NCBI GenBank assembly: GCA_014377145.1
Contig: JACMQE010000176.1
Location: 1 to 5,605 of the forward strand
Length of the DNA stretch: 5,605 nucleotides
From: Glaciimonas sp.
Lineage (GTDB): Bacteria; Pseudomonadota; Gammaproteobacteria; Burkholderiales; Burkholderiaceae
Direction: 5' to 3'
Shown here in pieces: positions 1 through 5,605 of the stretch. Each line of letters begins with the position of its first letter. Position 1 is the first letter of the stretch. The position numbers and the translations under genes were made by a program. Under the pieces are notes generated by a model that searched no databases, had not been told where the DNA came from, and saw only the letters and a list, made by a program, of their open reading frames with translations.

Positions 1-171
1 GTCGTCCAACTTAGACATGCCAGCGATGATTTTTAGCAAAGAGGACTTACCCGTTCCGTTACGTCCAATCAGACCGACTCGCTCCCCGGTATCAAGAGAA
101 AATTCAGCGCGATCCAATAATGCAACATGACCGAACGCAAGCTGTGCATTGGTAATAGAAATGACTGCCAT
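1..171 (-). CDS. uup: ABC-F family ATPase, Uup-type, N-terminal fragment (continues past the left edge)
   Basis: The visible 57 residues begin MAVISITNAQLAFG and contain a complete Walker A motif, GRNGTGKSS, at about residues 37-45. Gene order before it (a short beta-strand start, then LLDRAEFSLDTGERVGLIG) matches the first nucleotide-binding domain of ABC-F proteins, and the wording is closest to Uup. ABC-F proteins are soluble, carry two ATPase domains and no membrane segments, and act on ribosomes; Uup has also been linked to DNA branched-intermediate metabolism and to transposon precise excision. The ATG at 171 is the only reasonable start: the frame is closed by a stop at 220-222 with only a TTG between. 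No clear Shine-Dalgarno sequence precedes it. The second domain and the inter-domain linker lie outside the window, so Uup versus another ABC-F subtype (EttA, YheS) rests on N-terminal resemblance alone. Confidence 0.85.
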   Translation of the reverse strand, partial: MAVISITNAQLAFGHVALLDRAEFSLDTGERVGLIGRNGTGKSSLLKIIAGMSKLDD

Positions 172-675
172 ATTAGAAAACCAGAAAAAGAAAGTCTGCG
201 GAAACCACCACGCAGCCAATTAAATGAATAAAGTGCGCATTGTACCGATAGCTGGGTCTATCTCGCTAGAAGTTGTGTACTTTAGGGGCTGTTGTTGCAT
301 GTTACAACCATTTTGAATGGTCCATTTCTTTATTACTGTCTATTTTTATAAGCTATCATGTTAAATTGGTAGCCCATCTTAAGCCATGCAAAAAACAAAT
401 ATCGTTCCTTCAGTTTTTCTCCCTCGCCATAGTTCATAGCCCAGAATTACAACTTCTTCTATATCCAGCTATATCCCCCTTCAAATTAATATAGCAAATT
501 CGTAGCACTTGTAATCTATAAAAACTAACGGGTGATGCTGTTTTAGCGCATGAGTGTGAGTCTCCATTTTTTACGAGCGCAATCCGCGCAAAGCTACCGT
601 TGAAACAGGGCAACCGATTGTTTGCATGTAAATCACCTGCGGGCATTAATTTTTATTGTGTAAATTACCAAACAA
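172..675. other. Intergenic stretch with no recognisable gene
   Basis: All six frames were read. The longest open frames here are about 70 codons (plus strand 273-494, minus strand 434-646). They have no plausible ribosome binding site, no domain I recognise and low-complexity, AT-driven composition, so I do not call them genes. A minus-strand TACAAT at 239-244 could be a -10 box for uup, 68 bp upstream of its start, but no good -35 box accompanies it. A weak 5-bp hairpin (196-200 with 211-215) lies in the uup leader. Because the right side runs directly into an IS66 remnant, part of this stretch may be eroded IS66 sequence that is no longer readable. Confidence 0.5.
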
Positions 676-1035
676 CCATGGGCCGAGGAAATGATCGGCT
701 TAATGCGTATGGCAAAAGGTGAAAACGATAGCATTCAGGCTCGGGGTAAAAAGAAACGTGGCCCCAAGCGGATAGCGCATTATTTATAACGCTATTAAGT
801 GATCATCACCGGTCTTCGCTCGCCGTTCGACAATAATCAAGCTGAATGCGATATTTACATGCCTAACCTCAAACAAAAAATACAGGCTGTTTCCGTACCA
901 CTCAGGCTTCGATGTATTTTGCACGATTCGCTAATTTATCTCGCCACTTTGCGCAAGCAAGAACGCCCAGTATTCCAGGCTTTGGCTCAGGTCCTCTCAG
1001 GAAATGTTCGCGTACTTTGCTTTGGTGCTGAATAA
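676..1035 (+). pseudogene. IS66-family transposase (TnpC), decayed C-terminal remnant
   Basis: Several blocks characteristic of the IS66 DDE transposase survive in order. WAEEMIGLMRMAKG begins at 679, a basic KKKRGPKR block follows near 748-771, then SPFDNNQAECDI near 820-855, LKQKI near 868-882, GCFRTTQASMYFARF near 885-929, and YLATLRKQERPVFQALAQVL near 938-997. In intact members the reading is PFDNNQAERD...KQKISGCFRT...YL(S/A)TLRKQ, so the family call is firm. Damage is clear: TAA stops at 787-789 and 796-798, apparent loss of about 30 residues between the WAEEM and PFDNNQAE blocks, a single-base loss after KQKI that moves the frame, and a compensating shift near 925-935 that restores it. 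The frame ends at the TAA at 1033-1035. The N-terminal two thirds and both inverted repeats are not visible. It cannot make a working transposase. Confidence 0.85.
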
Positions 1036-1201
1036 CGTTAGAGCTGAACATTATAAATGTATTTTTTTGTAAAGTTGCTATGCTCCAATCGAATTGCGTT
1101 ACGCTAGACATGTCCTATCATGGTTCATCCTGGAGTTACGAAGCTGTCCCTAAAAAGTAATTAGTCTATAGAATTAAGAAAAAGATGTTTTTGAGTTGTA
1201 A

Positions 1202-1724
1202 ATGAACTATTTAATCAGTACATTTTGGTCGGCAATGGTAATAAGTATTTTGATTTTCGATGACAAGACCCAAGAGACGCAATTGACTGATGAAAACGAC
1301 GTCATGTACTGACACTTTGATCATTGCAGAGGATACTCGGCAGGCGAAACCAACTTGCTCAATGGGTTGTACTACAGTGCTAATATGACAATTTTGGTTG
1401 CCTTTAAAGGTGCTGAGAAAGTCGCTACAATTATCTGACGTGTACTGATAACAAGATAGCGGCTATCTATAAAAGAAGGTGTAAAGTCGCTGAAGTTCAT
1501 AAGTTTTTGAACTTCAACAAGGCTTCAACAAGGCATTGGTGAGATCGCTAACCTGTACAATTATCACTTAAAGCAACCATGAATTCATATTAATTTACGC
1601 TGTGTTCAAACTGGAGTGTCTGAAAATAAAGTACAAAGCAAACCGCCTTGTATTGAGAGCAAAGCTTTTTATCAAAGCAACCCAAAAAGCATATGGTAAA
1701 CTTCAGGCTTTGTGGGCTACATAA
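1202..1724 (+). pseudogene. IS4/IS701-type DDE transposase, frameshifted and internally deleted remnant
   Basis: Three reading frames together spell one transposase. Frame 2 from ATG 1202 gives MNYLISTFWSAMV, like the usual N-terminal DYLISSFG...GLSAMV with a deletion. It then gives LIFDDKTQETQLTDENDVMY, a TGA at 1310-1312 where the family has Trp, and HFDHCRGYSAGETNLLNGLYYS, the region holding the first catalytic Asp (FDD). Frame 1 (1432-1532) gives YLTCTDNKIAAIYKRRCKVAEVHKFLN, matching the family's YxKRWxVExxHKSLK block with its catalytic Glu position altered to Ala-Glu context. Frame 3 (1533-1724) gives ALVRSLT, an in-frame TAA at 1569-1571, then NHEFILIYAVFKLECLKIK and a C-terminal tail ending at 1722-1724. 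About 523 bp remain of a gene usually near 1-1.1 kb, so a large central segment is missing around 1420-1432. I cannot separate IS4 from IS701 with confidence, and terminal repeats are not evident. Confidence 0.8.
1512..1533 (+). repeat. 11-bp tandem duplication that frameshifts the IS4/IS701-type remnant
   Basis: The unit cttcaacaagg occurs twice, back to back (1512-1522 and 1523-1533). Eleven is not a multiple of three, so the second copy moves the reading frame by two bases. Removing one copy joins the KRRCKVAEVHKFLNFN segment directly to KALVRSLT...NHEFILIYAVFKLE in a single frame, in the order expected of the transposase. This identifies the duplication as the lesion, probably a replication-slippage event. 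Confidence 0.85.
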
Positions 1725-1740
1725 CATCAGTTAATTATTT

Positions 1741-1745
1741 AAGGA
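1741..1745 (+). promoter_or_regulatory. Ribosome binding site of the secreted-protein gene
   Basis: AAGGA lies nine bases before the ATG at 1755, good spacing for a Shine-Dalgarno sequence. It supports this start, which also gives a complete signal peptide. The site is only 17 bp beyond the end of the transposase remnant, so any promoter must lie in or upstream of that remnant; none with convincing -35/-10 boxes was seen. Confidence 0.6.
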
Positions 1746-1754
1746 AAACCAAAC

Positions 1755-2177
1755 ATGAAAAAAATAACATTTATTCTCGGACTTAGTATGTTGTGTATTG
1801 CCGCTGAGGCTGCTGATTGGCAAACTGTCGGTCAAACCAACGTATCTAGTTTGAAGTTAAATAGGGACTCGATCAAAGAGGTAAACGGCATACGCCAAGT
1901 ATGGTCGATGTGGAACTTCCAGGAGCCTCGTAAAAATGAAGGAGATCCTACCTTCCCGTCATTTAAGTCTTATCAGGACTTGACTGAATATAATTGCACT
2001 GAGAAAACTACTCGACTAACGAAGGAAATTTTATTTGTTGAAAATGACGGGCGAGGTGACAAGCGCGATCATTCAAATGCTCTTAAAAATAGCAAATTTA
2101 TAATTCCCGTGAAGGGCTCTTTGGCAGATGGAATTATGACAAATTTTGTTTGCAACCAAACACTTGGTGGTAATTAA
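1755..2177 (+). CDS. Small secreted protein, surface-adhesin protein E-like
   Basis: This is a complete 140-residue protein. Residues 1-19 (MKKITFILGLSMLCIAAEA) form a Sec signal peptide with a basic start, hydrophobic core and AEA/AD cleavage site; Cys14 is not in a lipobox. The mature part starts with the ADWQTVG pattern, then LKLNRDSIKEVNGIRQVWSM, a central SFKSYQDLTEYNC, and a C-terminal IPVKGSLADG...FVCNQ. This order (Trp near the new N-terminus, an acidic SI segment before a VW strand, a Cys after a Ser-rich helix, Pro-x-x-Gly-Ser, and a final Cys) is what I recall of the Haemophilus surface-adhesin protein E domain group. C81 and C133 are the only mature cysteines and probably form a disulfide. 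Many members are uncharacterised periplasmic proteins, so an adhesin role is not established. It has no operon partner: dead transposases flank it, with the IS5 end only 11 bp after the stop. No frameshift or stop damages it. Confidence 0.75.
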   Translation: MKKITFILGLSMLCIAAEAADWQTVGQTNVSSLKLNRDSIKEVNGIRQVWSMWNFQEPRKNEGDPTFPSFKSYQDLTEYNCTEKTTRLTKEILFVENDGRGDKRDHSNALKNSKFIIPVKGSLADGIMTNFVCNQTLGGN

Positions 2178-2188
2178 ATTTTAGCTAA

Positions 2189-2206
2189 GGCACACCTGAA
2201 TAAGTA
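2189..2206. repeat. IS5 left terminal inverted repeat
   Basis: It reads ggcacacctgaataagta inward and pairs with 3323-3340 at 14 of 18 positions. It is the transposase-downstream end of the element. Confidence 0.65.
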
Positions 2207-2276
2207 CCAAATATGTCGAAGTAATTAAAACCAAAAAATTGATCCAAAAGATATGCCAACAAGAATGCAATTTTCA

Positions 2277-2308
2277 ACTACATTCGGTGTTTTATCGCTG
2301 AATGTAGT
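2277..2308. other. Strong stem-loop inside the IS5 element, after the transposase stop
   Basis: ACTACATTC (2277-2285) and GAATGTAGT (2300-2308) are perfectly complementary over 9 bp. In plus-strand RNA the stem can extend inward by four more pairs, two of them G-U, leaving a six-base loop. No T-run follows on either strand, so it is not a standard intrinsic terminator. It lies between the end of the secreted-protein gene and the end of the convergent IS5 transposase, where it could block read-through or protect a 3' end. Confidence 0.5.
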
Positions 2309-2318
2309 GCCTCCTGCG

Positions 2319-3263
2319 CTATTTCTCGCACGCTGGACGCACTAAGCTCCTTAATAGCGCACCCATTTTACGCAATATAAACAAGTTAGCCAGTATGCAG
2401 GTGACGAAGAAACGATCGGCGTTTTTCGCCATACCGCGATAGCGTACTTTCGCAAAACCAAAATGGTGTTTAGTAATGCCAAAGTAATCCTCAACTTTGG
2501 CACGCACACCCGATTTGCGGCGGTTTTTCCTGCGCTCTTCTGCGGTCAGTTCATGGGAACGTGTACCGCGACGATTGGTAATATAAAGTGTATTTTTGAC
2601 AACTTTCATGATGGTTTTTTAACCGATATAGGCAGAACATCCCCTACACACTTCTCACCGCCATGCAGCAACCCAGACAATAGTTGACTGTCGTGGACAT
2701 TGGCTGGCTTGACTACGACGGAGTGGGGCAACGTGGTTTTGCTATAGGCGCCGATAGGGCCTTTCATGCCAAAGTGCCATTTTCGGGTCACGTTTTTTGT
2801 CTTTTTTTATCGACCGTGGCGCGGCAATGATTGTGACATCAACAATAGCGCCACCGGGCACCTTCATGCCACGCTCTTGCAAATGCCCACCGACTACTTC
2901 AAATGCACGTCGTCCCAGATCATGGCGTTCCAGCAAGTAACAAAATTTACACACTGTTGTTTCATCAGGAACTGGTTCGCAGCCAAGATCAATGCCGACA
3001 AATTCACGCATCAAGATCAATCCATATAGCGCTTCTTCCAACGCCGGATCAGATAAGTTGCACCAATGCTACAAAAAATACAGTCGCAGCATGCGCTCCA
3101 GTCCGATCAGGGAACGGCCATTACCAGCCTTCGGAGAATGTGGGCTATCAATTCACGCAACGTGGTCCAAGGGACTACTTGATTCATTTCGGCCAAGAAC
3201 AATGCTCGACGCGTCGTTTTAGCGTACTTATCAAAGCTACCCGCAGAAAGAAACGTTTACCAT
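2319..3263 (-). pseudogene. IS5-family transposase, frameshifted and interrupted
   Basis: Read on the minus strand, the fragments in order are: GSFDKYAKTTRRALFLAEMN and VVPWTTLRELIAH; a frameshift near 3135-3150; SPKAGNGRSLIGLERMLRLYFL; a TAG at 3069-3071 where the family has Gln; HWCNLSDPALEEALYG; FVGIDLGCEPVPDETTVCKF (with the first catalytic Asp region) and LLERHDLGRRAFEVVGGHLQ; GGAIVDVTIIAAP (second Asp region). After a deletion/frameshift near 2785 come WHFGMKGPIGAYSKTT, HSVVVKPANVHDSQLLSGLL, a second frameshift near 2640 that hides the SAYIGQK block, and finally TNRRGTRSHELTAEERRKNR, RAKVEDYFGITKHHFGFAKV and RYRGMAKNADRFFVTCILAN. This is a clear IS5-group DDE transposase of nearly full extent. 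At least one nonsense mutation and three frame changes make it non-functional. The exact original start is uncertain; ATG at 3263 is the best candidate. Confidence 0.88.
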
Positions 3264-3322
3264 CGCTTTTACCCATGTGTAGTGGCTATATCTTGCTTAA
3301 TGCTTGAACCGCGTTGGACGTT

Positions 3323-3340
3323 TACTTAATCAGAGATGCC
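3323..3340. repeat. IS5 right terminal inverted repeat
   Basis: On the minus strand it reads ggcatctctgattaagta inward and matches 2189-2206 at 14 of 18 positions. It lies about 60 bp upstream of the likely transposase start, where the element's promoter would be. Confidence 0.65.
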
Positions 3341-3412
3341 TTAGGATTACCGAGCGTGACTCTCATCGTAGAGCAGGAAATCATCTCTACAACGACTCTG
3401 GATAGATTTATG
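3341..3412 (+). other. Host segment between the two insertion sequences; open frame continues beyond the IS481 element
   Basis: This 72-bp segment is the only sequence between the IS5 and IS481 ends. From 3344 it reads GLPSVTLIVEQEIISTTTLD without a stop and ends in ...RFM at the IS481 border. If IS481 and one copy of its presumed TTTATG duplication are removed, the frame continues at 4644 as QANYNIKISLEKIGMNVDFY and stops at 4728-4730. That makes about 52 open codons in total. No start codon or family can be recognised, because IS5 removes the upstream context. An open frame of this length can occur by chance, so this is only a candidate for a disrupted gene. Confidence 0.3.
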
Positions 3413-3440
3413 TGTAAGTATTCAGACTTGATCCGACAGT
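3413..3440. repeat. IS481 left terminal inverted repeat
   Basis: Its 20-base core (3421-3440) matches the right end at 19 positions. A related decamer, gtcaggtcaa at 3464-3473, lies just inside in opposite orientation and may be a secondary transposase-binding site. Confidence 0.7.
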
Positions 3441-3475
3441 TACCCTATTTGAGGTTGGTGATTGTCAGGTCAAAT

Positions 3476-4499
3476 TTAGTTGTTCAATTTGGTAATTTTA
3501 TCGTGCCATGCCCCTCTTCCGTCGATTAAAGTTTGCATCGGTGTTCGACCACAATACATCTTTCTTTGATGCTTGTGATCGTTATTGTAATACGTCAGTC
3601 AGGCGTCTAAATCGATCTGCAGTTCGTCAATGGTTGATAAATTTTGCGATGGAATGTAACTTGGTAAAACTCTTGCAAGATTGTTTTATGCAACCGCTCA
3701 TATATACCATTGATTTGTGGATGACGGACTTTAGTTTTGGTATGCTTGATGTCATTCAACGCCAGATAGAGTTGGTAATCGTGCGATTCAGGTCTGCCAC
3801 CGTATTCTGTACCGCGCTCAGTGAGCATTCGAATCAATCCCATTTCTTGCTCGGCGAGGAACGGCAATACCCTGTCATTCAACAGCTCTGCTGCAGTGAT
3901 TAGTGTCTTGGTAGTTTAAAGTTTAGCGGCAGCCCATTGCGAATAGATATCGACAAACGTCTGCTGGTAAATGCGTCCGATGCTCTTGAGCGCGCCAACA
4001 TAGAACGTATCCTGGCTACCGAGGTAGCTAGGATGAGCAGCTTCAATTTCACCTTGCGCCACGTCGTCTTTTTGCTTATTCTCTAGCGCGACGACCTGGG
4101 CCTCGGTAAACACATACCTGTTTGGTAACATGTCGTTCTAAGGCCACTAAGCGTCTCTTGAACGATTCAAGGTCACACCGTAACCAAACAGATCGAACGC
4201 CAGAGGTTGACAAGAAGGTGCCACGCTTACGTAATTTATTGGAAACCTGCACCTGACCGAGACGTGTTGCTCCACTGCAAAGGCAGCAACAGCTTTCTCC
4301 GTTGCTTCCTCAACACGATTTCTAAGGTTAGGTTTCATCCGGTTGGTATCGATCAAAGCATCGACACCCCCGGTGGCCTCTATGGCCGATTGATAACGGT
4401 AAAAGGTATCTCGGGAAAATCCCGTTACCCTGCAGACATGGGATACATTCCCAAGTTCGGTAGCTAAATTTAGCGGCTCGATCTTGTGCTTGATGACAT
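3476..4499 (-). pseudogene. IS481-family transposase, multiply frameshifted and interrupted
   Basis: Minus-strand fragments in order: QNVIKHKIEPLNLATELGNV with VCRVTGFSRDTFYRYQ (N-terminal helix-turn-helix); GGVDALIDTNRMKPNLRNRV and ATEKAVAAFAVEQ; a frameshift near 4280; GQVQVSNKLRKRGTFLSTSG and VRSVWLRCDLESFKRRL; a frameshift near 4100-4130; FTEAQVVALENKQKDDVAQG; AHPSYLGSQDTFYVGALKSI and YQQTFVDIYSQWAAAKL (first integrase-core Asp regions); a TAA at 3916-3918 where Tyr is expected; LLNDRVLPFLAEQEMG; MLTERGTEYGGRPESHDYQL (second Asp region altered to Glu in TER, usually TDRGTEY); the HPQINGIYERLHKTILQEFY block with the catalytic-Glu region; then after a single-base loss near 3629, DELQIDLDA, a TGA at 3599-3601 replacing Trp, and YYNNDHKHQRKMYCGRTPMQ ending at 3476. 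The rve-type core and C-terminal CGRTP motif make the IS481 call firm. It is inactive. Confidence 0.88.
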
Positions 4500-4607
4500 T
4501 CTGAGGAAAACTACACGTGGGGTTACTCTTTGGCGCTTACGCGCTGGTTTAATAAAGATCCGCACCTTGTTATCAAACCGGGTGGCCCTGCCATTTGGCA
4601 AGGCTTT

Positions 4608-4635
4608 ACTGTCAGATCAAGTCTGAACTAATGCA
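4608..4635. repeat. IS481 right terminal inverted repeat
   Basis: Read inward on the minus strand, its core is ttcagacttgatctgacagt (4627-4608), one mismatch from the left end. It lies about 110 bp upstream of the transposase remnant, leaving room for its promoter. Confidence 0.7.
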
Positions 4636-4797
4636 ATTTTATGCAAGCTAACTACAACATCAAAATTAGCCTTGAAAAAATCGGGATGAACGTAGATTTT
4701 TACATTCTTTCGATTGGAATTGTGATTTAATTTATCATCGTAACCACGTAAAAAAAGCTACTCGCAATGCTGTAAGTGACTTTGATACTACTTATTT
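4636..4797. other. Short AT-rich spacer between IS481 and the tRNA
   Basis: It holds the presumed right copy of the IS481 target duplication (4636-4643), the tail of the interrupted open frame (4644-4730), and a minus-strand run of seven T (4750-4756) downstream of the tRNA. No complete gene is present. Confidence 0.5.
4750..4781 (-). terminator. Possible intrinsic terminator after the tRNA
   Basis: On the minus strand, about 40 bases past the tRNA CCA end, the sequence ACTTACAGCATTGCGAGT can fold into an imperfect hairpin. It is followed by AGC and then seven T. Spacing to the T-run is acceptable but the stem is short and has mismatches, so the call is tentative. Confidence 0.35.
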
Positions 4798-4876
<79 letters not shown>

Positions 4877-4934
4877 ATTTTTTTACTTAAACTGTTTATT
4901 TGATGCCGGTCTCGCAGTTCTTAAGCTGATCAGC

Positions 4935-4964
4935 ATTGTAGAAGAATTTCCGCCTTAAACGCAA
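4935..4964 (-). promoter_or_regulatory. Candidate sigma-70 promoter for the tRNA gene
   Basis: On the minus strand, TTGCGT (4964-4959) is followed after 18 bases by TACAAT (4940-4935). The -10 matches the consensus at five of six bases, the -35 at its first three. Transcription would start near 4928 and give a leader of about 50 bases before the tRNA. Alternatively the tRNA may be transcribed by read-through from rpoD; no terminator was seen between them. Confidence 0.4.
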
Positions 4965-5016
4965 CTATTGTTAGGGTCTCTGAGTAGGAATACGAATACA
5001 GATGCAATTTGTACCT

Positions 5017-5605
5017 TTAGTTATCTTCGAGGAAGCTCTTTAGTTTATCGGAACGCGAAGGATGACGTAGTTTTCGCAGTGCCTTGGCTTCTATTTGGCG
5101 GATACGCTCACGCGTAACGTCAAACTGCTTACCGACTTCTTCGAGTGTATGATCCGTTGACATCTCGATACCAAAACGCATGCGTAGTACTTTGGCTTCG
5201 CGTGGTGTAAGGGAGTCAAGAATATCTTTTACTACTCCGCGCATTGATGCGTGCAATGCCGCATCGGCTGGTGCCAGCGTATTGTTATCCTCAATGAAAT
5301 CACCCAGATGTGAGTCATCGTCGTCACCGATTGGTGTTTCCATCGAAATTGGCTCTTTGGCGATCTTCATGATCTTGCGGATTTTATCTTCTGGCATTTC
5401 CATTTTGATTGCCAATGTCGCTGGGTCGGGCTCAGCACCGGTTTCCTGCAAAATTTGACGAGAAATACGATTCATTTTGTTGATCGTTTCGATCATATGA
5501 ACCGGAATTCGGATAGTCCGTGCCTGATCTGCGATTGAGCGTGTGATGGCCTGACGTATCCACCAGGTTGCATACGTCGAGAACTTATAGCCGCGACGGT
5601 ATTCA
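5017..5605 (-). CDS. rpoD: RNA polymerase primary sigma factor RpoD (sigma-70), C-terminal 195 residues
   Basis: The fragment starts in region 2.3-2.4 with [20 protein letters not shown] and [16 protein letters not shown] (residues 1-36), which melts and recognises the -10 element. Region 3 follows (about 37-110) and includes [20 protein letters not shown] near 84-103, the sigma finger region. Region 4 (about 131-195) contains [14 protein letters not shown] and the -35-binding helix-turn-helix [20 protein letters not shown] at about 153-172, ending [15 protein letters not shown]. Identity to E. coli RpoD is very high throughout, with none of the shortening seen in RpoS or RpoH. The reading frame is intact to the right edge, where the 5' part of the gene is cut off. 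It directs housekeeping transcription as the sigma subunit of RNA polymerase. Downstream in the same direction is the tRNA, 140 bp away. Confidence 0.97.
   Translation of the reverse strand, partial: EYRRGYKFSTYATWWIRQAITRSIADQARTIRIPVHMIETINKMNRISRQILQETGAEPDPATLAIKMEMPEDKIRKIMKIAKEPISMETPIGDDDDSHLGDFIEDNNTLAPADAALHASMRGVVKDILDSLTPREAKVLRMRFGIEMSTDHTLEEVGKQFDVTRERIRQIEAKALRKLRHPSRSDKLKSFLEDN

Larger units (their letters stand above)
2189..3340 (-). mobile_element. IS5-family insertion sequence, complete ends but inactive (about 1.15 kb)
   Basis: An IS5-type transposase remnant on the minus strand is bracketed by imperfect inverted repeats: ggcacacctgaataagta at 2189-2206 and, read inward on the other strand, ggcatctctgattaagta at 3340-3323 (14 of 18 identical). 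The resulting length of 1152 bp fits the family. Flanking tetranucleotides are CTAA (2185-2188) and TTAG (3341-3344). Both fit the YTAR target preference known for IS5-group elements, but they are not identical, so a clean 4-bp target duplication cannot be claimed. The insertion lies 11 bp past the stop of the secreted-protein gene. Confidence 0.75.
3413..4635 (-). mobile_element. IS481-family insertion sequence, complete ends but inactive (about 1.2 kb)
   Basis: A minus-strand IS481-type transposase remnant lies between well-preserved inverted repeats. The core ttcagacttgatccgacagt at 3421-3440 matches the inward reading of 4627-4608 at 19 of 20 bases. Extending eight bases outward gives ends that both begin with TG (TGTAAGTA at 3413 and TGCATTAG reading from 4635), as is common in the family. 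The flanks are atttatg (3406-3412) and attttatg (4636-4643), which would be a 6-7 bp target duplication if one T was gained in the right-hand T-run. The length of 1223 bp is typical. Confidence 0.75.

Noticed and set aside
287..308. ggggctgttgttgcatgttacaac resembles the termini of some insertion sequences and holds a short GTTGT/ACAAC inverted repeat.
   Set aside because: No partner end, transposase or target duplication is found for it, and the palindrome is only 5 bp.
1147..1750. Loose inverted similarity between ccctaaaaagtaattag (near 1149) and the reverse complement of 1729-1745 as ends of the IS4/IS701-type element.
   Set aside because: The match needs gaps and is mostly A/T; it would also place the ribosome binding site of the next gene inside the repeat. 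Not enough to call element borders.
2463..3307. Plus-strand open frames of 74-134 codons across the IS5 region.
   Set aside because: They lie antisense to clear IS5 transposase blocks, lack known motifs and ribosome binding sites, and are shadows of the minus-strand coding sequence.
1310..3601. TGA replaces a conserved Trp in two different transposases (1310-1312 plus strand, 3599-3601 minus strand), suggesting UGA might encode Trp.
   Set aside because: The same genes also carry TAA and TAG stops and several frameshifts, so ordinary pseudogene decay explains it. A TGG to TGA change is a common transition.
3508..3903. A 131-codon plus-strand open frame.
   Set aside because: It is antisense to the IS481 integrase core, whose motifs are plainly readable on the minus strand.
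5180..5458. A 92-codon plus-strand open frame inside rpoD.
   Set aside because: It is the antisense shadow of a highly conserved sigma factor gene.

Overview
The window looks like a betaproteobacterial chromosome. The best evidence is the C-terminal third of a typical proteobacterial RpoD (sigma-70) at the right edge, which reads on the minus strand. Downstream of it in the same direction is a tRNA with a CAU anticodon and a GGCCCC-type acceptor (tRNA-Ile2 type). Genus-level placement is not possible from this sequence alone; a Nitrosomonadales-like organism is a guess.

Layout, left to right. Positions 1-171 (minus) hold the N-terminus of an ABC-F ATPase of the Uup type. Positions 172-675 hold nothing recognisable. 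Positions 676-1035 (plus) are the decayed C-terminal part of an IS66-type TnpC transposase. Positions 1202-1724 (plus) are a decayed, internally deleted IS4/IS701-type DDE transposase; one of its frameshifts is explained exactly by an 11-bp tandem duplication. Positions 1755-2177 (plus) are the only complete, undamaged gene: a small secreted protein resembling the surface-adhesin protein E family. A complete but dead IS5-family element fills 2189-3340 with its transposase on the minus strand, and a complete but dead IS481-family element fills 3413-4635, also with a minus-strand transposase. Both elements still have recognisable terminal inverted repeats. The tRNA is at 4798-4876 (minus) and rpoD at 5017-5605 (minus, 5' end outside the window).

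The 4.6 kb between uup and the tRNA/rpoD pair is therefore an insertion-sequence graveyard. Four different transposase families are present, none can make a full-length protein, and decay is by nonsense mutations, small indels and internal deletions. The two left-hand remnants have lost clear ends and are probably older; the IS5 and IS481 copies keep their ends and are probably younger. The two flanking housekeeping loci look normal, apart from odd bases in the tRNA D-loop and variable loop.

I see no CRISPR array, toxin-antitoxin pair, phage gene, restriction system or other organised accessory system here. The points most worth a second look are the intact secreted-protein gene wedged between dead elements, the unusual tRNA, and a short reading frame that becomes continuous when the IS481 element is removed.
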